From: Phoronis australis
Taxonomy: Eukaryota; Phoronida; Phoronidae
DNA: 63,450 nt
Assembly (NCBI GenBank): GCA_002633005.1
Contig: NMRA01000203.1
Location: forward strand, 3,852-67,301
Direction: 5' to 3'
The translations under genes were made by a program, and so were the position numbers. How positions within the stretch are numbered: the first letter of the stretch is position 1; every line of letters starts with the position of its first letter. Of this stretch, positions 24,401-36,400 are shown one piece after another. The notes under the pieces were generated by a model, which searched no databases, was not told where the DNA came from, and was given only the letters and a program-made list of their open reading frames with translations.

Positions 24401-25008
24401 GCGTGCTGTCTAGATTCAATGCGTGCTGTGTAGATTCACTGCGTGCTGTCTAGATTCACTGCGTGCTGTCTAGATTCACTGCGTGCTGTCTAGATTCACT
24501 GCGTGCTGTCTAGATTCACTGTGTGTTGTCTTGAATCACTTGGCACACTTTTCACTCTTTTAAGTACTTTGAAATGTTTCTTAAAAATGTAATCACCATT
24601 TTTCCAAATCCCCTTTTTTGTACGGTGGATTGTTCAAATAGTCCAATAGAACTAAATATCTGTGAATGAAAGAAGTTGCATTCCATCCTCATTAACTCAT
24701 TGTCTGTCTTGACCACCAGAAATTGAAATTGAGTCAAACAGAAGTCGCTTTTGTGCTGCCACAACGCTCGAGTTAGGTCGAATGTTTCATACTAATTACC
24801 TTCTCACGTCAGTATCAACCGTTTTTATGACATTCCACCAAAGCAGAGACTCAATATCTTACTACAATGAAATGATTGGACTGAAGAAAGGCCTGCAGTG
24901 TTTTGATGTCTTGTTCTTTTAAGAATGCTGCTTTTTCATTCTCAGAGCGACTCATTTGTCTTTCAGAAAACCAAGAGACAGTCAAGTCGAGTGAAAGATC
25001 GGACATAG
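15488..25008 (+). CDS. LRMDA: LRMDA/C10orf11-like leucine-rich-repeat protein, five exons, complete
   Basis: Exons 15488-15609, 16972-17111, 19853-19973, 21107-21224 and 24967-25008. All introns are GT-AG and all phases join, giving 181 codons with TAG at 25006. The start has a strong context (GCCATGG). The protein opens with FHGLTEIP and [10 protein letters not shown], then LRR cores [16 protein letters not shown] and LSMMNNEA, an LRR-cap-like segment [19 protein letters not shown], and a basic tail [13 protein letters not shown]. Length, LRR number and the cap followed by T-R-x-E-R match the LRMDA family (human protein about 200 residues), a small LRR protein linked to melanocyte differentiation in vertebrates. 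Its role in invertebrates is unknown to me. It is most likely soluble: no signal peptide or membrane segment. Confidence 0.82.
15630..15738 (+). repeat. Short TG/TA-rich tandem repeat in intron 1 of the LRR gene
   Basis: Two to three copies of TGTGTGTATATATGTTAACATG, partly preceded by ATGTGTGTACTTGAGATTG, begin about 20 bases after the exon-1 donor. Confidence 0.8.
15895..16205 (-). repeat. tRNA-derived SINE-like element
   Basis: The minus strand has GGTGTAGTGGTAAAGCATGC (A-box type) and, about 30 bases on, GAGTTCGAATCTC (near-perfect B box) at 16145-16200. These are spaced as in a tRNA. The stems do not close well, so this is a tRNA-derived repeat head rather than a tRNA gene. Downstream on the same strand is a C/G-rich body ending CTAGATCCGCCACTA near 15897, a motif typical of interspersed repeats. 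It lies in intron 1 of the LRR gene, antisense to it. Confidence 0.5.
17390..18100. mobile_element. Nested TIR elements in intron 2 of the LRR gene
   Basis: GGTATTACCATAGAACTCTA at 17390 is matched, inverted, by the sequence ending at about 18100 (TAGAGTTCTATATGGTATTA), with GGAATGCCAA / TTGGCATTCT just inside. Between them, 17690-17880 holds sequence of the same family as the MITE at 11586-11993 in the other orientation, so one element sits inside the other or both are parts of one composite. Confidence 0.5.
18644..18960. mobile_element. Foldback MITE, 317 bp, CAC termini, 5-bp target duplication
   Basis: Ends are CACGGGTGAGAAACAACATG and its inverse. The arms pair over roughly 140 bp each, with a short asymmetric middle at about 18775-18825. 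AATAC flanks both sides (18639-18643, 18961-18965). CAC termini with 5-bp duplications are the pattern of Transib-type elements. CMC/Chapaev elements also start with CAC but make shorter duplications. No coding sequence. It lies in intron 2 of the LRR gene. Confidence 0.85.
20669..20935 (+). repeat. 33-bp minisatellite, 8 copies
   Basis: The unit is GTGCAATGATTTGTTACATG followed by TAATGGAGCAGCT, with GGA/AGA and CAGC/CAGG variants. 33 is a multiple of three, so long ORFs appear on both strands. It lies in intron 3 of the LRR gene. Confidence 0.95.
21482..24093. mobile_element. TIR DNA transposon of about 2.6 kb, non-autonomous
   Basis: The left end TACGGTAAAAATTCCCGAAT and the right end, inverted, TACGGTAAAAATTCACGAAT match over about 24 bases. 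TA abuts CGGTAAAAATTC at each end, consistent with a TA target. Subterminal blocks with CCGAAATT(C/T)GAGAAATA and GTGTCCCAAAT recur at both ends (about 21570-21610 and 23925-24005). The interior has no recognisable transposase. A 138-codon minus ORF (23238-23654) is unconvincing. A nested GCGCTTAT-type repeat lies at 23390-23465. The element fills most of the last LRR-gene intron. Confidence 0.6.
24296..24525 (+). repeat. 20-bp minisatellite, about 11 copies
   Basis: Unit CGTGCTGTCTAGATTCACTG, with degenerate relatives extending left to about 24225. One copy is truncated at 24358. It is intronic in the LRR gene, 440 bp before its last exon. Confidence 0.93.
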
Positions 25009-25345
25009 GGAATTGAGTCTGTTTTCAACTTCAACATTAAACATTTGAAATTGAAGTTGGGTGCTTATAACGGGCTATGGACTTCCACAAAACCATGATA
25101 ACTGGTCCCATCCAATGTTATTCTTCGTAACGTCTAGTGATAAAATCAAGTTTTTTCTCTTTCCTGTTATAAATATTCAATTATTCCTACAACTTGGATA
25201 TTTTAAACTGTGTATACTGTTGAAACCTACATTCTGTCAAAAAAATTCTTTCCACCTTTTCCACATAAAATGGCCACAACTTCTTCCTTACTCTGATGAG
25301 AAATGGTTTCTGGGCTTGGAAAGCTTATTGTTTAAGACCACGCTC

Positions 25346-25735
25346 AGCCAGTGCATAACATGGCATGTTATGACGAGTCAGCTTGTTGATCCTGGTCTCA
25401 ACCAGTGCATAACATGGCATGTCATGAGGAGTCAGCTTGTTGATCCTGGTCTCAGCCAGTGCATAACATGGCATGTCATGATGAGCCAGCTTGTTGATCC
25501 TGGTCACAGCCAGTTCATAACATGGCATGTCATGACAAGCCAGCTTGTTAATCCTGGTCTCAGCCAGTGCATAACATGGCATGTCATGACGAGTCAGCTT
25601 GTTGATCCTGGTCTCAACCAGTGCATAACATGGCAAATCATGACGAGCCAGCTTGTTGATCCTGGTCTCAGCCAGTGCATAACATGGCATGTCATGACGA
25701 GTCAGCTTGTTGATCCTGGTCTCCAGCAATAACAA
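25346..25735 (+). repeat. 54-bp minisatellite, 7 copies
   Basis: The unit begins CAGTGCATAACATGGCATGT and ends TGATCCTGGTCTCAGC at exact 54-bp spacing. Being a multiple of three and stop-poor, it gives ORFs of 136 and 223 codons on opposite strands, which I reject as genes. It lies about 340 bp after the LRR-gene stop. An AATAAA at 25823-25828 could place it in the 3' UTR. Confidence 0.95.
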
Positions 25736-25987
25736 GAATTCAGTTCCTTCCTAGCCCATAAATCATCTCTAATTTGAATTGAGGAACAAGGTGAAACCAA
25801 TTTCATTACAGTAAGTGGTAGAAATAAAACAATTATTGTTTTGAAGTAAAGCAGGTTTACAACCGCTTCATGTATTTTTTCCAAACAGTGTATTGGTTCT
25901 ACATTGTGCTTTGGGACAACATTGTGCTGGCTTTGGGACAACTTAAGAGTTATGTAGTTAAGGTGGAACAAGTGGCTGGGTGGAATG

Positions 25988-26130
25988 CTTGTAGCTTTGA
26001 AATGTATTAAACGTGCTCACTACATGTAGCTTTGAAATGTATTAAACGTGCTCACTACATGTAGCTTTGAAATGTATTAAACGTGCTCACTACATGTAGC
26101 TCTGAAATGTATTAAACGTGCTCACTACAG
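25988..26130 (+). repeat. 35-bp minisatellite, 4 copies
   Basis: Unit TGTAGCTTTGAAATGTATTA followed by AACGTGCTCACTACA. A separate 43-bp unit (AATATAAGGCCAACAATATA...) is duplicated at 26363-26445. Confidence 0.93.
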
Positions 26131-26696
26131 CTCAACCAAAGCTGTCGACAGTTGTTTTAATAAACATCACTAAAGTGCCGTTTAAACTACAAAAGTTGAC
26201 ACGGATCAGCTGACACGGAACAAGATGATTGAGTGCAAGTATGTGTGAAACAGGACTGACAGGCCGGGTGTCAAGTTTCCTATTTTGTTGAGAGACTCCT
26301 ATTTTCTCTTACTTTTCTGTGAAATTCACATTTTTCCCTATTTTTCACTCATGGCGAGTCCAAATATAAGGCCAACAATATACCGTTGACGTTTAACTGT
26401 TGTATAATATAAGGCCAACAATATACCGTTGACGTTTAACTGTTGTGCTTAAAGCAATAGATGCTGCTGGGTTAGGTGAACTTGTTTCTTTGAGCTTCAA
26501 ACTGGGGGATATGGTTGTGTTTGTGCACTAGTGAAAGTAGAGGTACAAGAGGAATTACCTATACCCCCTGTCATGCAAACTACTATACAGGTGCAGACAA
26601 CACTTCATGGTGGTAATTTTTAGTATTTTAATAACAATGAAACTTAAGTGAATTAAAGTGATGAACAGACAAGGTACTTGTCATTGGTGAGAGTAC

Positions 26697-27475
26697 ATGG
26701 AGGCAGCTAGAGAAACTACTGAAGCGCAAGCCTGTGATGAAGAAATAGAACCTGTACTTCCAGGGCCGCTTGCCACTTCACAGCACACTGTTGAGTCCTT
26801 GGACACAGGAAAGCAAAATCTCTGTGGCAGCTATCCAAGGAGTGGGGAGGAAGGTGCAACCAAGTGCCGACGTGTCCCGGGCAATTGGAAAATGTATCAG
26901 TGTGGTAAAGGTGTGCCACCGTTTGATTACAGTGCTGAAGTTGAAGATTTCTGGAACGGTGTTTTTTCACTGAGTGGTGTTGATGGAAGAGTTAGATATG
27001 AAGTGCTTCCATCTATAGTGAAAGCTGTCTTCATCCTTGTGCAAAATGGGTAAAGCATCCATGGTAGGTCCCCTCCCTGTGAAGGAAGCTGTTAGGTTTT
27101 ATGATCCTGTGATGATAAGTCTAAGAAAATTCCATTAATAAAGGGACTCAGATTGGCCTACAAATCTGCATATTCAAATTGTCAGGCACGGCAAGAGAGA
27201 GATAGACGAGAACAGGAGGACTTACGGCAAGAAGCACAAGCAAGGAAAATTGAACAGGAGATGGCACAGTTGAAACATGAGGAAAAAAACGTTTTAGTCG
27301 GGGAAACGATCCCTCTAAAGAAGAAGAAAATGTCTTTGGAGAATTGGAGGCTGCTAATGTCAGAGGCTAATGCGAAATTGTGAGAAGCATTGTCTAGTTC
27401 ATCAGCTCTCTCCAAGCAGTCAGTGACTGTTGCATCCATAATGCTTGACTCTGCATTAGCAAAACGTGATGAACC
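26697..27475 (+). pseudogene. Broken hAT-like transposon protein, C-terminal part
   Basis: A 118-codon frame from 26697 ends with VEDFWNGVFSLSG, RVRYEVLPSIVKAVFILVQNG. In a second piece (27075-27130), EAVRFYDP reads on before a stop. A third frame from 27140 gives LAYKSAYSNCQARQERDRRE then a charged Lys/Glu/Gln coiled coil. This order (Y-x-VL-x-x-VKA...LxxG, then EAVRxYxx, then a Tyr-rich start and long basic/acidic coiled coil) is that of a widespread invertebrate transposon-derived protein related to hAT dimerisation regions. The expected NADVERGFS motif after the first piece is missing. Three pieces in different frames mean a pseudogene. Confidence 0.6.
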
Positions 27476-27479
27476 GAGT

Positions 27480-30433
27480 TAATGCTTTGATGAAATCCAT
27501 GGAAAACGAAAGCATCTTGAAGGCAAAACATCTAAGCTCCTTTAAAAAGCTATATCCAGTGAACCAGTCTCTGCAAAGAAATCTAATAAAGCATAGACTG
27601 TGTGCCTAGTTTCGCTTATTTGTTTGTGACGTGTAACTTACAAACTGTCTAAGTGTTCTGTATGTGAACTGATATGAAGAATATTGTTTTGTGGTTTGAA
27701 GCTAATTTGTTTTTTGTGTGTTTTGTGCAGAGACAACAATACTCCTATTTTTCCTATTGTCATGATTTTTTCCCAGTCAGCTGTTCAGTTTCTTGTCTTC
27801 TGACTTTAACCCTGACCACCATTTATTTTGTTTGGAAATTTTCAGAAAATTACACAAAGTTAACAGTCAAGACTGGATTCAGTTCAAATGCTTGGTTATG
27901 TGCAGTAGGCCTAGTGATGACAGCGTCAATCAGCTGATGAAACATAACTCAATGTCACAAATTACATACACTTCAGGGAATTAGAAGAACCATAACAACA
28001 ACAAGAACAATAGTAATGAATTGTGACTTTTGCAATTTGCATCTTTGAGCACTCCACATTCCTGCCCACAACTTCCGCCTTGCCACCGTTTCCGAGTTAG
28101 TGTGTGTAAACGGATACTTGACTCTGATCATCTTGCGCCTTGTCAAAAATTAATGTCTAAACAGGATTAAAGAGACAAAGGATAGGCACTTGTTGAAAAT
28201 TTGCGTTGTACTAGAAACTTCATTTTAAAATGTTGTCATACTTAAAATAAACATGAAAACATGACCATGTTTGTGTGCATGTTTAATCACTGCTAATGTT
28301 CACAATTCTTTGCTTAAGTCTCAAATTAATTTTGAAAATTATTGTATTGTCAACTCTAAAGTACAACGGTACCACAGAAAGTGTCCCGTTTCGTGTGCCT
28401 AAGAAACAAAGCGTGTTTTCCTACAGTGCCTGAGTGGGAGATGCAATCATTAGTCTTGGGGAATGCCTTGCTCCACCCTGCCTTGCAAGGAAAACAATAA
28501 AGCCGATGTAGGCCTAACTTTGAATATTATAAAAAGTTTTGCTGTTACAAATTGCAACCGTAGAGCATTTAAGCGACTTACATCGCCACCTCTACAACCA
28601 CTATCTTAGTTGGTGTCTTGGGGCTAGCCCCTTTGTTTTGATTCTTTGATGGGTCAAGTTAACTTTCCCAACGAGTTGAATGGAGTTCAGAGATTGTTTC
28701 ATTTAGAAGATTCACAAACTGTTTATTTTAGTTTGAAGTTTGCAACTTCAGCTTGAACGAATTAATGCTATGTAGGATTTATGGAGCTGTATTTTACAAA
28801 TATGGACAGATCCCTAGGGTAATATCAGGATTTATGGAGCTGTATTTTACAAATATGGACAGATCCCTTGGGTAATATCAGGATTTATGGAGCTGTATTT
28901 TACAAATATGGACAGATCCCTTGGGTAATATCAGGTCATATATGGGGAGCACTGTTGCCCAAGGCTAAAGGACCATATGACCCAACATGCCAGAAAGACG
29001 AGTCTATATTTTTTGTTTTGTTTTATGATCACCATTGCTTCTTTCCTGACCTTTTCATCTCTTATTAGGCTGTCATGTTTTTACTTGATTTGATGCACTG
29101 GCTTTGTCAGGTTCACTTTGTTTACTGTCAGGGGTTTACGGTACATTTCTACAGCATTCGATTTGTTAGTATACAAACAACGACCTGTGTCGGCTGGATG
29201 GCTTTAACAAAGAATGACATTACATGATTAGCTAGTCAGCACTTCATAACAGACCTCACTGTACTGTGTTTTAGCCAATCAGAGTGAAGGAGTATCAGTG
29301 TAATAACTTGAGGTCTAACTCAATATGCCATCTAGTCTTTTCAACATGAAGTGCTGGTTTGAAATACAAGTGAACCTTATCAGAGTTCAAGGAGATTTAG
29401 ACAATTGTATTTATTAAAAAATATATATACAGGGGTTCAGTTACAAAGGAAAATCAGTTATCTACAGAGACAGAATCAGGAAGTTGATGGAAAGTTAAAG
29501 ATTATCATTGACGTAATGTCCATATTTATCATCCTATTTTGCATTTTTTAGTTGATTTTACCAGTCACATAACTACATCCAAATATCAACACCCAAACAT
29601 TTGTTTTATCAAAAGTGAAGTAATGACATGTAAAACAATCATGGTTTCCATGCTCTGTTGATAAAAACATGACTCGGCAAATATCACTTAGTCTACTGTC
29701 GTGTTACCCACAATCCCACTGTGAGGTAGTTGTTTTGTTGAAAGGTCAGACTACGCATCACGTGATATGGGATCACATCAGGGTCAGAATCAACAGACAT
29801 GTTTGTTGGCGTGAACATCAACAAAAACACTGAAATTTCCCTTCACCGGCTATTTCATGATGGGTTTGCAAATTTTTGTTTGGAAATTTTAAAATTGGAC
29901 CGGTTCTGCAATGAAATGGAGAAATTAGCAATTTTTCTCCCAAAAATATGCATTACAAGAAATGAAGTCATTGATGACCTTTAAGACTCTCGTTAATAAG
30001 TGCAATACTGAACAATATCTTGCTACTTCAGATGTGACTGTAGTCGTTGCAATAAATCAAAGTTGTATATTAAGCCAGCTGCATTTTGTTGTCAAGACAC
30101 AGCAAGACATTTTCAGTTGGATGACTTGGGGTGAACACAAATTATTGGCAAGTACACAGCTGTATTTGCAGTATTTAAATACTTATTAAGTATTATATCC
30201 ACAAGTACCTTAAGTCATGTGCAAGGATCAAATCAACCAAAAAGATCTTAAAGGGCCTACCAAATTTGACCACTTGGTTCAATTGATGATGGAGATGACG
30301 GTGGTCAGACTGTCACTTTCATTCAAATGCCAAGACTTGATTTGCAACTTCACCTTCCACATGTATGAAGATTAATTGTAGAAACAGCTGCCAACAAATG
30401 TGAATGTGATAGAATCAAAGTTAAGTTCATTAT
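27480..30433. other. Intergenic DNA between the LRR gene and WDR61
   Basis: No exon found. Only a 53-bp unit (AGGATTTATGGAGCTGTATT...) repeated three times at 28774-28934 stands out. A TTTATT at about 29409 could be a distal minus-strand polyadenylation signal. I see nothing else. Confidence 0.5.
28774..28934 (+). repeat. 53-bp tandem repeat, 3 copies
   Basis: The unit starts AGGATTTATGGAGCTGTATT and ends GGGTAATATC. The copies differ at one position (CTAGGG/CTTGGG). Confidence 0.92.
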
Positions 30434-33400
30434 TTACATTGGAGGACAGTCGTAAATATTAATGCCTCTGTCATCTCCAACAGAACAAATCTTCATTCCA
30501 GAGTTGTTATACTTGGCACACCAAACCTGAAAATAGATTTAACCTTGATGTTGAAAAAGCGTTAAAGTAACTGAGCAAAGGTAACAGTCGACCACAGTTT
30601 AAATGACACACAACTTTTCATCATTAGTAAAGACCAGGCTCAACAAGTTGCGTTGTCACAGCGTGTCATTTTATGTTTTAAGCATGGTCTTGAAGAATAA
30701 CGAACTATCAGTTATTTGAAAACCAACAAATCACTTCCAATCTGAGAAAGGAACAACCAAAGACCAACTTTATAGTGACAATTTGGCCACTGCCAAGGAT
30801 TGCCATGGTTGGCCCCAATTTCCAGCACCATAGCTGACAATGGCCATAACACATGACAACAGGCAGTTCACAGTAAAACAAACTACAATTCCCTAGTGCC
30901 ATTCACTCATTGCAGGGATCAATTACCTGATCTGTATGTTCATAGAAAGTATGTTCACACTGCCTTGTGCCAGCATCCCATACTTTTACTGTTTTGTCAG
31001 ATGAACTAGAAAAAGAATTAGAATTCATTGCTATACTTGAATACATGAATGGATTTTAAAACATATGGTTACACCAGCTGTACCAAAAAACGTTCCAAGA
31101 TTCAGAGGATTGTACCTTCAACAATAAATGTAGGTTTTTGAAAAGTTAATAAAAGTAAATGAGTTTTAATAAAGTTAAAACTCACAGGGCCGAATCAAGA
31201 AAATTAATAGAAGAAATAATACATAATAATAATAAAGATGTGGCTTCCTGAAATAATCAATGAATAAAAGTTGCTGCACTCTTCTAAACTGCAACTGATG
31301 ACAATTTTTTCTATTACAAAATTTGTAAAAGTTATGACATGATGTGCAAGCAGTATGTGACGTGTTGTTAAACTCAAAATGCACCGCCTGTGTGTGGCTA
31401 ATTAAAGACCACAGCCATGTATTGACACTTACCAAGAGACAAAGTGAGTGTGTGTGTGTNGCATTGTCTGGACTAAATGAAACATTGAGTACCCATGACT
31501 GGTGACCCGACATAGTGCCTGCAAGGTTAGCATGTTGACTGGAATGAAAGGATTGTATTGTTATCAAAGTAAAACAGTTTTCATTCAACGTTTAAAAAAG
31601 AGTCGAAGAGAGCAAAGTATGAAGAACACTTATCTGAAAGATAGTTCACTATGAAAATGCAAGTGAAACAACGGCTGACTTAAAAATAGCAACAGATGAA
31701 TGTCTGTTATCTTCACTGCATGCAAAATGTATTTTTTTGCGTGCATACAAATTCAATCAAAATTGAATGTCTTGATTAGTACATCAACCATCAACTGTAT
31801 TCTGCAGCAATATCATTTACCAGAATAAGATATAACTTTCTGCCAGTGGAGAACTTACACGTCATACATCTTGATGTGACCATCATCAGACGCAGTAACC
31901 AGAAGTTGAGAGTCGGGTGAAAAACACAAAGAACGGATGGGAAGGGCGTGGCCTGTTGACGAGCAATTTCAGTGTAAGTTAGCGTGATGACCTTTGCACA
32001 AAATGTAACAAATAAAATGCCATGATACGCGACAAGTTAAAAATTTCTAAAAAGAAGATGGTGCCACTGCCATGAAATCAAGCATGACACCAGAAGAGTT
32101 CAATGACAAACAACTGTACTGTGATTGGCTTACAGTATGACTGGCTACTCTGCTAGTTGCATCATCATGTAACAACAAATATTCAGTGGTTAGTACCTAC
32201 CATGAAACTGAGTATGAATTACACTCAATACATATGAATTACACTCAATACATATGAATTACACTCAATACATATAAATTACACTCAATACATATAAATT
32301 ACACTCAATACATATAAAATACAAGGAAGATTTGCAAAATGTCAGATTAATTCTATGCACCTTAGTGCCACCCCTTCCTTCAAGTAAATGATTACAGACT
32401 AAACAAGAGCAATGCAGGGCATTGATATGCACCCACCATGTACATCACAAATGACAAAGATTTAAGGTTGTTCGTTTTATCAAACATTACATCAGTCAGA
32501 TCCATCTGAAAGTCAGTATCAGTGGAGTTCCCCTCATTAAAAACACACACTTCAAATCTGATGAAGATCCATCGAAGAACTCGGTAGATAAAAGGCAAAC
32601 GAAATGCCAATTTTCACCACTATGGGGCATTACTGCAGTGAGATCCATCCAAAAGTACACGCCAGCCAAACTGTCCTTGATAGGAAAACACATGCCTAAT
32701 ATCACGAAGATCCACCAAGAACTTGGTAGATATTGAGGCAGACACAGAGAAAACAAGGGAGCACCACAGTAGTCAGATCTGGCCAAAATCAACACCACAT
32801 GCCAAACTTCATGAAAATCTATCATAGAGTTGGGAAATATCGATGTAGGCACAAAAAAAAAAAAAAAATTGCCACTATAGGGCACTGCAATAGTTGGGAC
32901 TGTACTAAAATCAATGGCGACTGGACTCTCATCAATACGACCACATACGCCAAATTTCAAAAAGATCCATAGAATTTGATGGATAGTGAGGTACACGCAC
33001 AGAAAACTAAAATTGCCACTAGGGGATGCCACAGTAAGTCAGGCCGAAAATTACTGCCAGCCATACTATCCTCAGAAGGAACACATCTGCCAACTTAATT
33101 CCTCAATCAGTTTGGCGGATAACGAAGCAATGCCAAAAAAGATCAAAAATAAGAATGTCTACTCAGAAACACAGACTGAATAAGTCAAATCTGTCTGAAA
33201 TTGGGCAGCTGCCCTGGTCTCCTTCACAGAAACTTGTTAGCCAATGAAATGTCATGAAAATCTAGTCAACTTAATGAATGTGATAGATATTGAGGCACAC
33301 ACTTAGAAAACCTTAACTTCCACTAAGGGATGTTGCAGTAGGTGGACTCACCCTAACATCAACAAGTCGGGCGCTCCCAATAGCAACATATACAACAAAT

Positions 33401-36400
33401 GTTACTAAGGTACATCAAGGAACTTGGGCAAATATTGATGCAGAGGCAAAAAATGAAATTGAAACTAGGAAGCGCCACAGAAACGATAGTCGCACCAGTC
33501 TGAAAATCAGTGTCAGTCATGCTCTCTACACTAAGAGCTAGTGCTGCAGTGATTTCAAATCCATAATCGAATCATGAATATTTGGACACGATTTGATAAC
33601 AAATTCGCGGATCATGATGATAAGATTATTTTATCAATGAAAATAATTCAATATCTGTTTTTCATTTTTTTCTGAAATCACTCACTTGTTACTTGCGAAC
33701 TAAGTGTCTTATTTGCTTGACAACGTACGTAACAATCTCTTTTGGCTATGTTCTTTGAGAGGTACAAAACGACCGTTTTGCCAAAAGAGTCTAATCTCAT
33801 CCAATCACATCAACATGGCAAACGACAAAATCTTCTACTCACCGAAAAAAAATTCTTCAAGTCTGGAAATACCTTGGTTTTCAGAGTGCAAACAATTTTC
33901 AGAAAGGAGCGTGCATGTAAGTTTTATTTCAAAGACATCATATATCCCAGTTCTGGGTCCAACTTTATGCAACATTTGAAACGACATCACAGCGTCGATG
34001 TTCATAAAAACAGTGAAGACGCAACTTGTGCAGAAGCAAAAAAGCACAAAAAGGAATACCACCAAAACCAACGGTAGCGCCACCTGAAATTGGGAAGGTG
34101 TCATCATCATCTACATAGAAACCTATCTGGGAAATGTCAAAAAATCGTTCAAGGAACTTTGGCAGATACATAGGAAAACATAAAAGGGGCACAGGGGTCA
34201 TCGAATCAGTCTGAAAGTCTTCCTCTGTCCTCAGCTTCTTAGCAAAATTTCATTTAGACCCTGCCAGGGGTTTAGGAGATGCACCTGCATATGTTGCATG
34301 TCAGAGATGAGGATAATATGTAGCTATACCTGTGTGTGTGTGTGTGTGCGTGTGTGTGTGGTGTGTGNNNNNNNNNNNNNNNNNNNNNNNNNNNNNNNNN
34401 NNNNNNNNNNNNNNNNNNNNNNNNNNNNNNNNNNNNNNNNNNNNNNNNNNNNNNNNNNNNNNNNNNNNNNNNNNNNNNNNNNNNNNNNNNNNNTGTGTGT
34501 GTGTGTGTGCGTGTGTGTGTGCGTGCGTGCGTGCGTGAGTATGGGTGCAAAACTACTGCAAACCCACCTCCTGTCAAAAACTATCTACTGATTTATGCCA
34601 CTAAGTGTGATAAAAGTGATTTTACCTTGTGGTTCTTACATAGATTATAAGGGATTTCTAGGCTTCAGAAGAACTACAAGTTCAACATTGTTTGAGACCA
34701 AGTTGAATAAGTTGACTAAATACAGAGAGTCACTTAACACATCAAGCATGGTCTTAAGTAAAGGACAAGCTGTCAGTTGGTCACAAGCCTAGAAATGTCT
34801 TGACATCTGGGTAAGGAACACCATTGGAACTAATTTAACAATAGCAACTGATCTATATCAAGAGTATTATACATACCTTCAAATGTATGTACAAGTTTTC
34901 CAGTGGCCATGTCAAATATGTTCACCATGCCATCAATGGCACCACATGCAATGTATTTACCATCAGGGCTCTAAGAAAAAAATTCAAGACATTTATCCAG
35001 ATGATTGATCACTATGAAACTAACGAAAGAGACAAGAATGCAGAAAACATAAGACCACAGACTTTTCCTACTATAAAGAGGATACACAGAATATTGCTCC
35101 AAGGTGAAGCATTTTAGTAACTAGTTTATAATGGGAGATTGTCACAAAATAAAGCAAAAATACATCATATCCATGAATTCTGTCTCCCCTTGATAAGGAG
35201 GAAACCACCTTTCAAAACACCAATGTTAAAAATGTTTTCATTAAGACAAAAGTGTCCCTGAGTGACAGATAGGTACAATTACAAGCAAGCAACACTTGCT
35301 ATTAATTGGCCAAAAATCTTACACACATGTTCATTAACACACATTATTTTCTGTAGATACAAAGGAATTATAAACATAAAAATATTTACATAAGCTAAAC
35401 TGAGTGTAAATTTTCCTCTTGTATCCAGTGAGTTCTCCTTCTTCCCACTGTCAACTCCAAACAAGTGTATTTTCCCAGAGTAGCTGCCTGAGGCCAAGTA
35501 CTTGGAGTCGGGTGAAAAGCATACTGTCCACGAGTCCACTGCAATAAGACAATATTACAGGCAAGAGACACATGCTGTTTTTCAGGTTACGAATCTAGCC
35601 ATTTTACTCACCTATATTAATGAAAACACAGGCACAGAAACCATTTTGCTGAAATAACCTGATATAACAACTGGTTTATACACTGACCTAATTAAACAAA
35701 GTTAACACTTACGCATTTCACATTTTATTGAAGGTGTGTAGTCAAGAAACATGCAAGATACAGACATTATTGTTTTGAACTATTCTGATGGAAGCGTTCA
35801 TTTCTACTTTTTAAACATTGTTTGCAAAATAATAATAGACATGTTAAAGACATTTCTCCAATGATACATCACACACACACTAGCACATTATTTCCCCAAA
35901 AACACAAATAAAATTAACCAATAGTATCGTTACCATCTGTATTTCACATTAAAGGGTAAAAAAACCTGATTGTCTTTGACTTCTACACACTGGCTTGCTC
36001 ACAAAAAATAATGTAGAAAATCTGTAAGTTTGTTCCTGTATATTTGGGTGGTTACATTTCTCCCTCGTTAAAATGATTGCTAAATACATGTCCCTCAGAC
36101 GATTGCTTTATCTACCACACAACGGGGGCAACAGTCAGATATAACGCACCCCCATTTTGAGAACCACTTTGATGCCCGTCATTCACTATTAGAAAACTGG
36201 TTCTCAAAAAGGCCACTATTACCCACAACGGAGAGAATAGGCACTTTTTCTAGTCAATTGAAGTGACCAGAGGTGACCCCTACAAACAGTACACACAAAA
36301 AATTGCTCCAGTGAAGATGGAACATATGGTACAAACTAGACACTGTACTCACCTGGTCCAGCGTCTATACTTTTCATCTGTTTACCAGCTTCCAGGTCCC

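Noticed and set aside
25061-25735. 223- and 136-codon ORFs on opposite strands
   Set aside because: 54-bp repeat, a multiple of three, with no stops in those frames. The amino-acid repeat mirrors the DNA repeat.
32496-33032. 178-codon minus-strand ORF
   Set aside because: Periodic peptide (SGNF...LPLYL) generated by the repeat array. Equivalent frames appear in the other arrays with shifts and stops.
34272-34650. ORFs of 68-104 codons
   Set aside because: They read through 126 Ns and a TG microsatellite.
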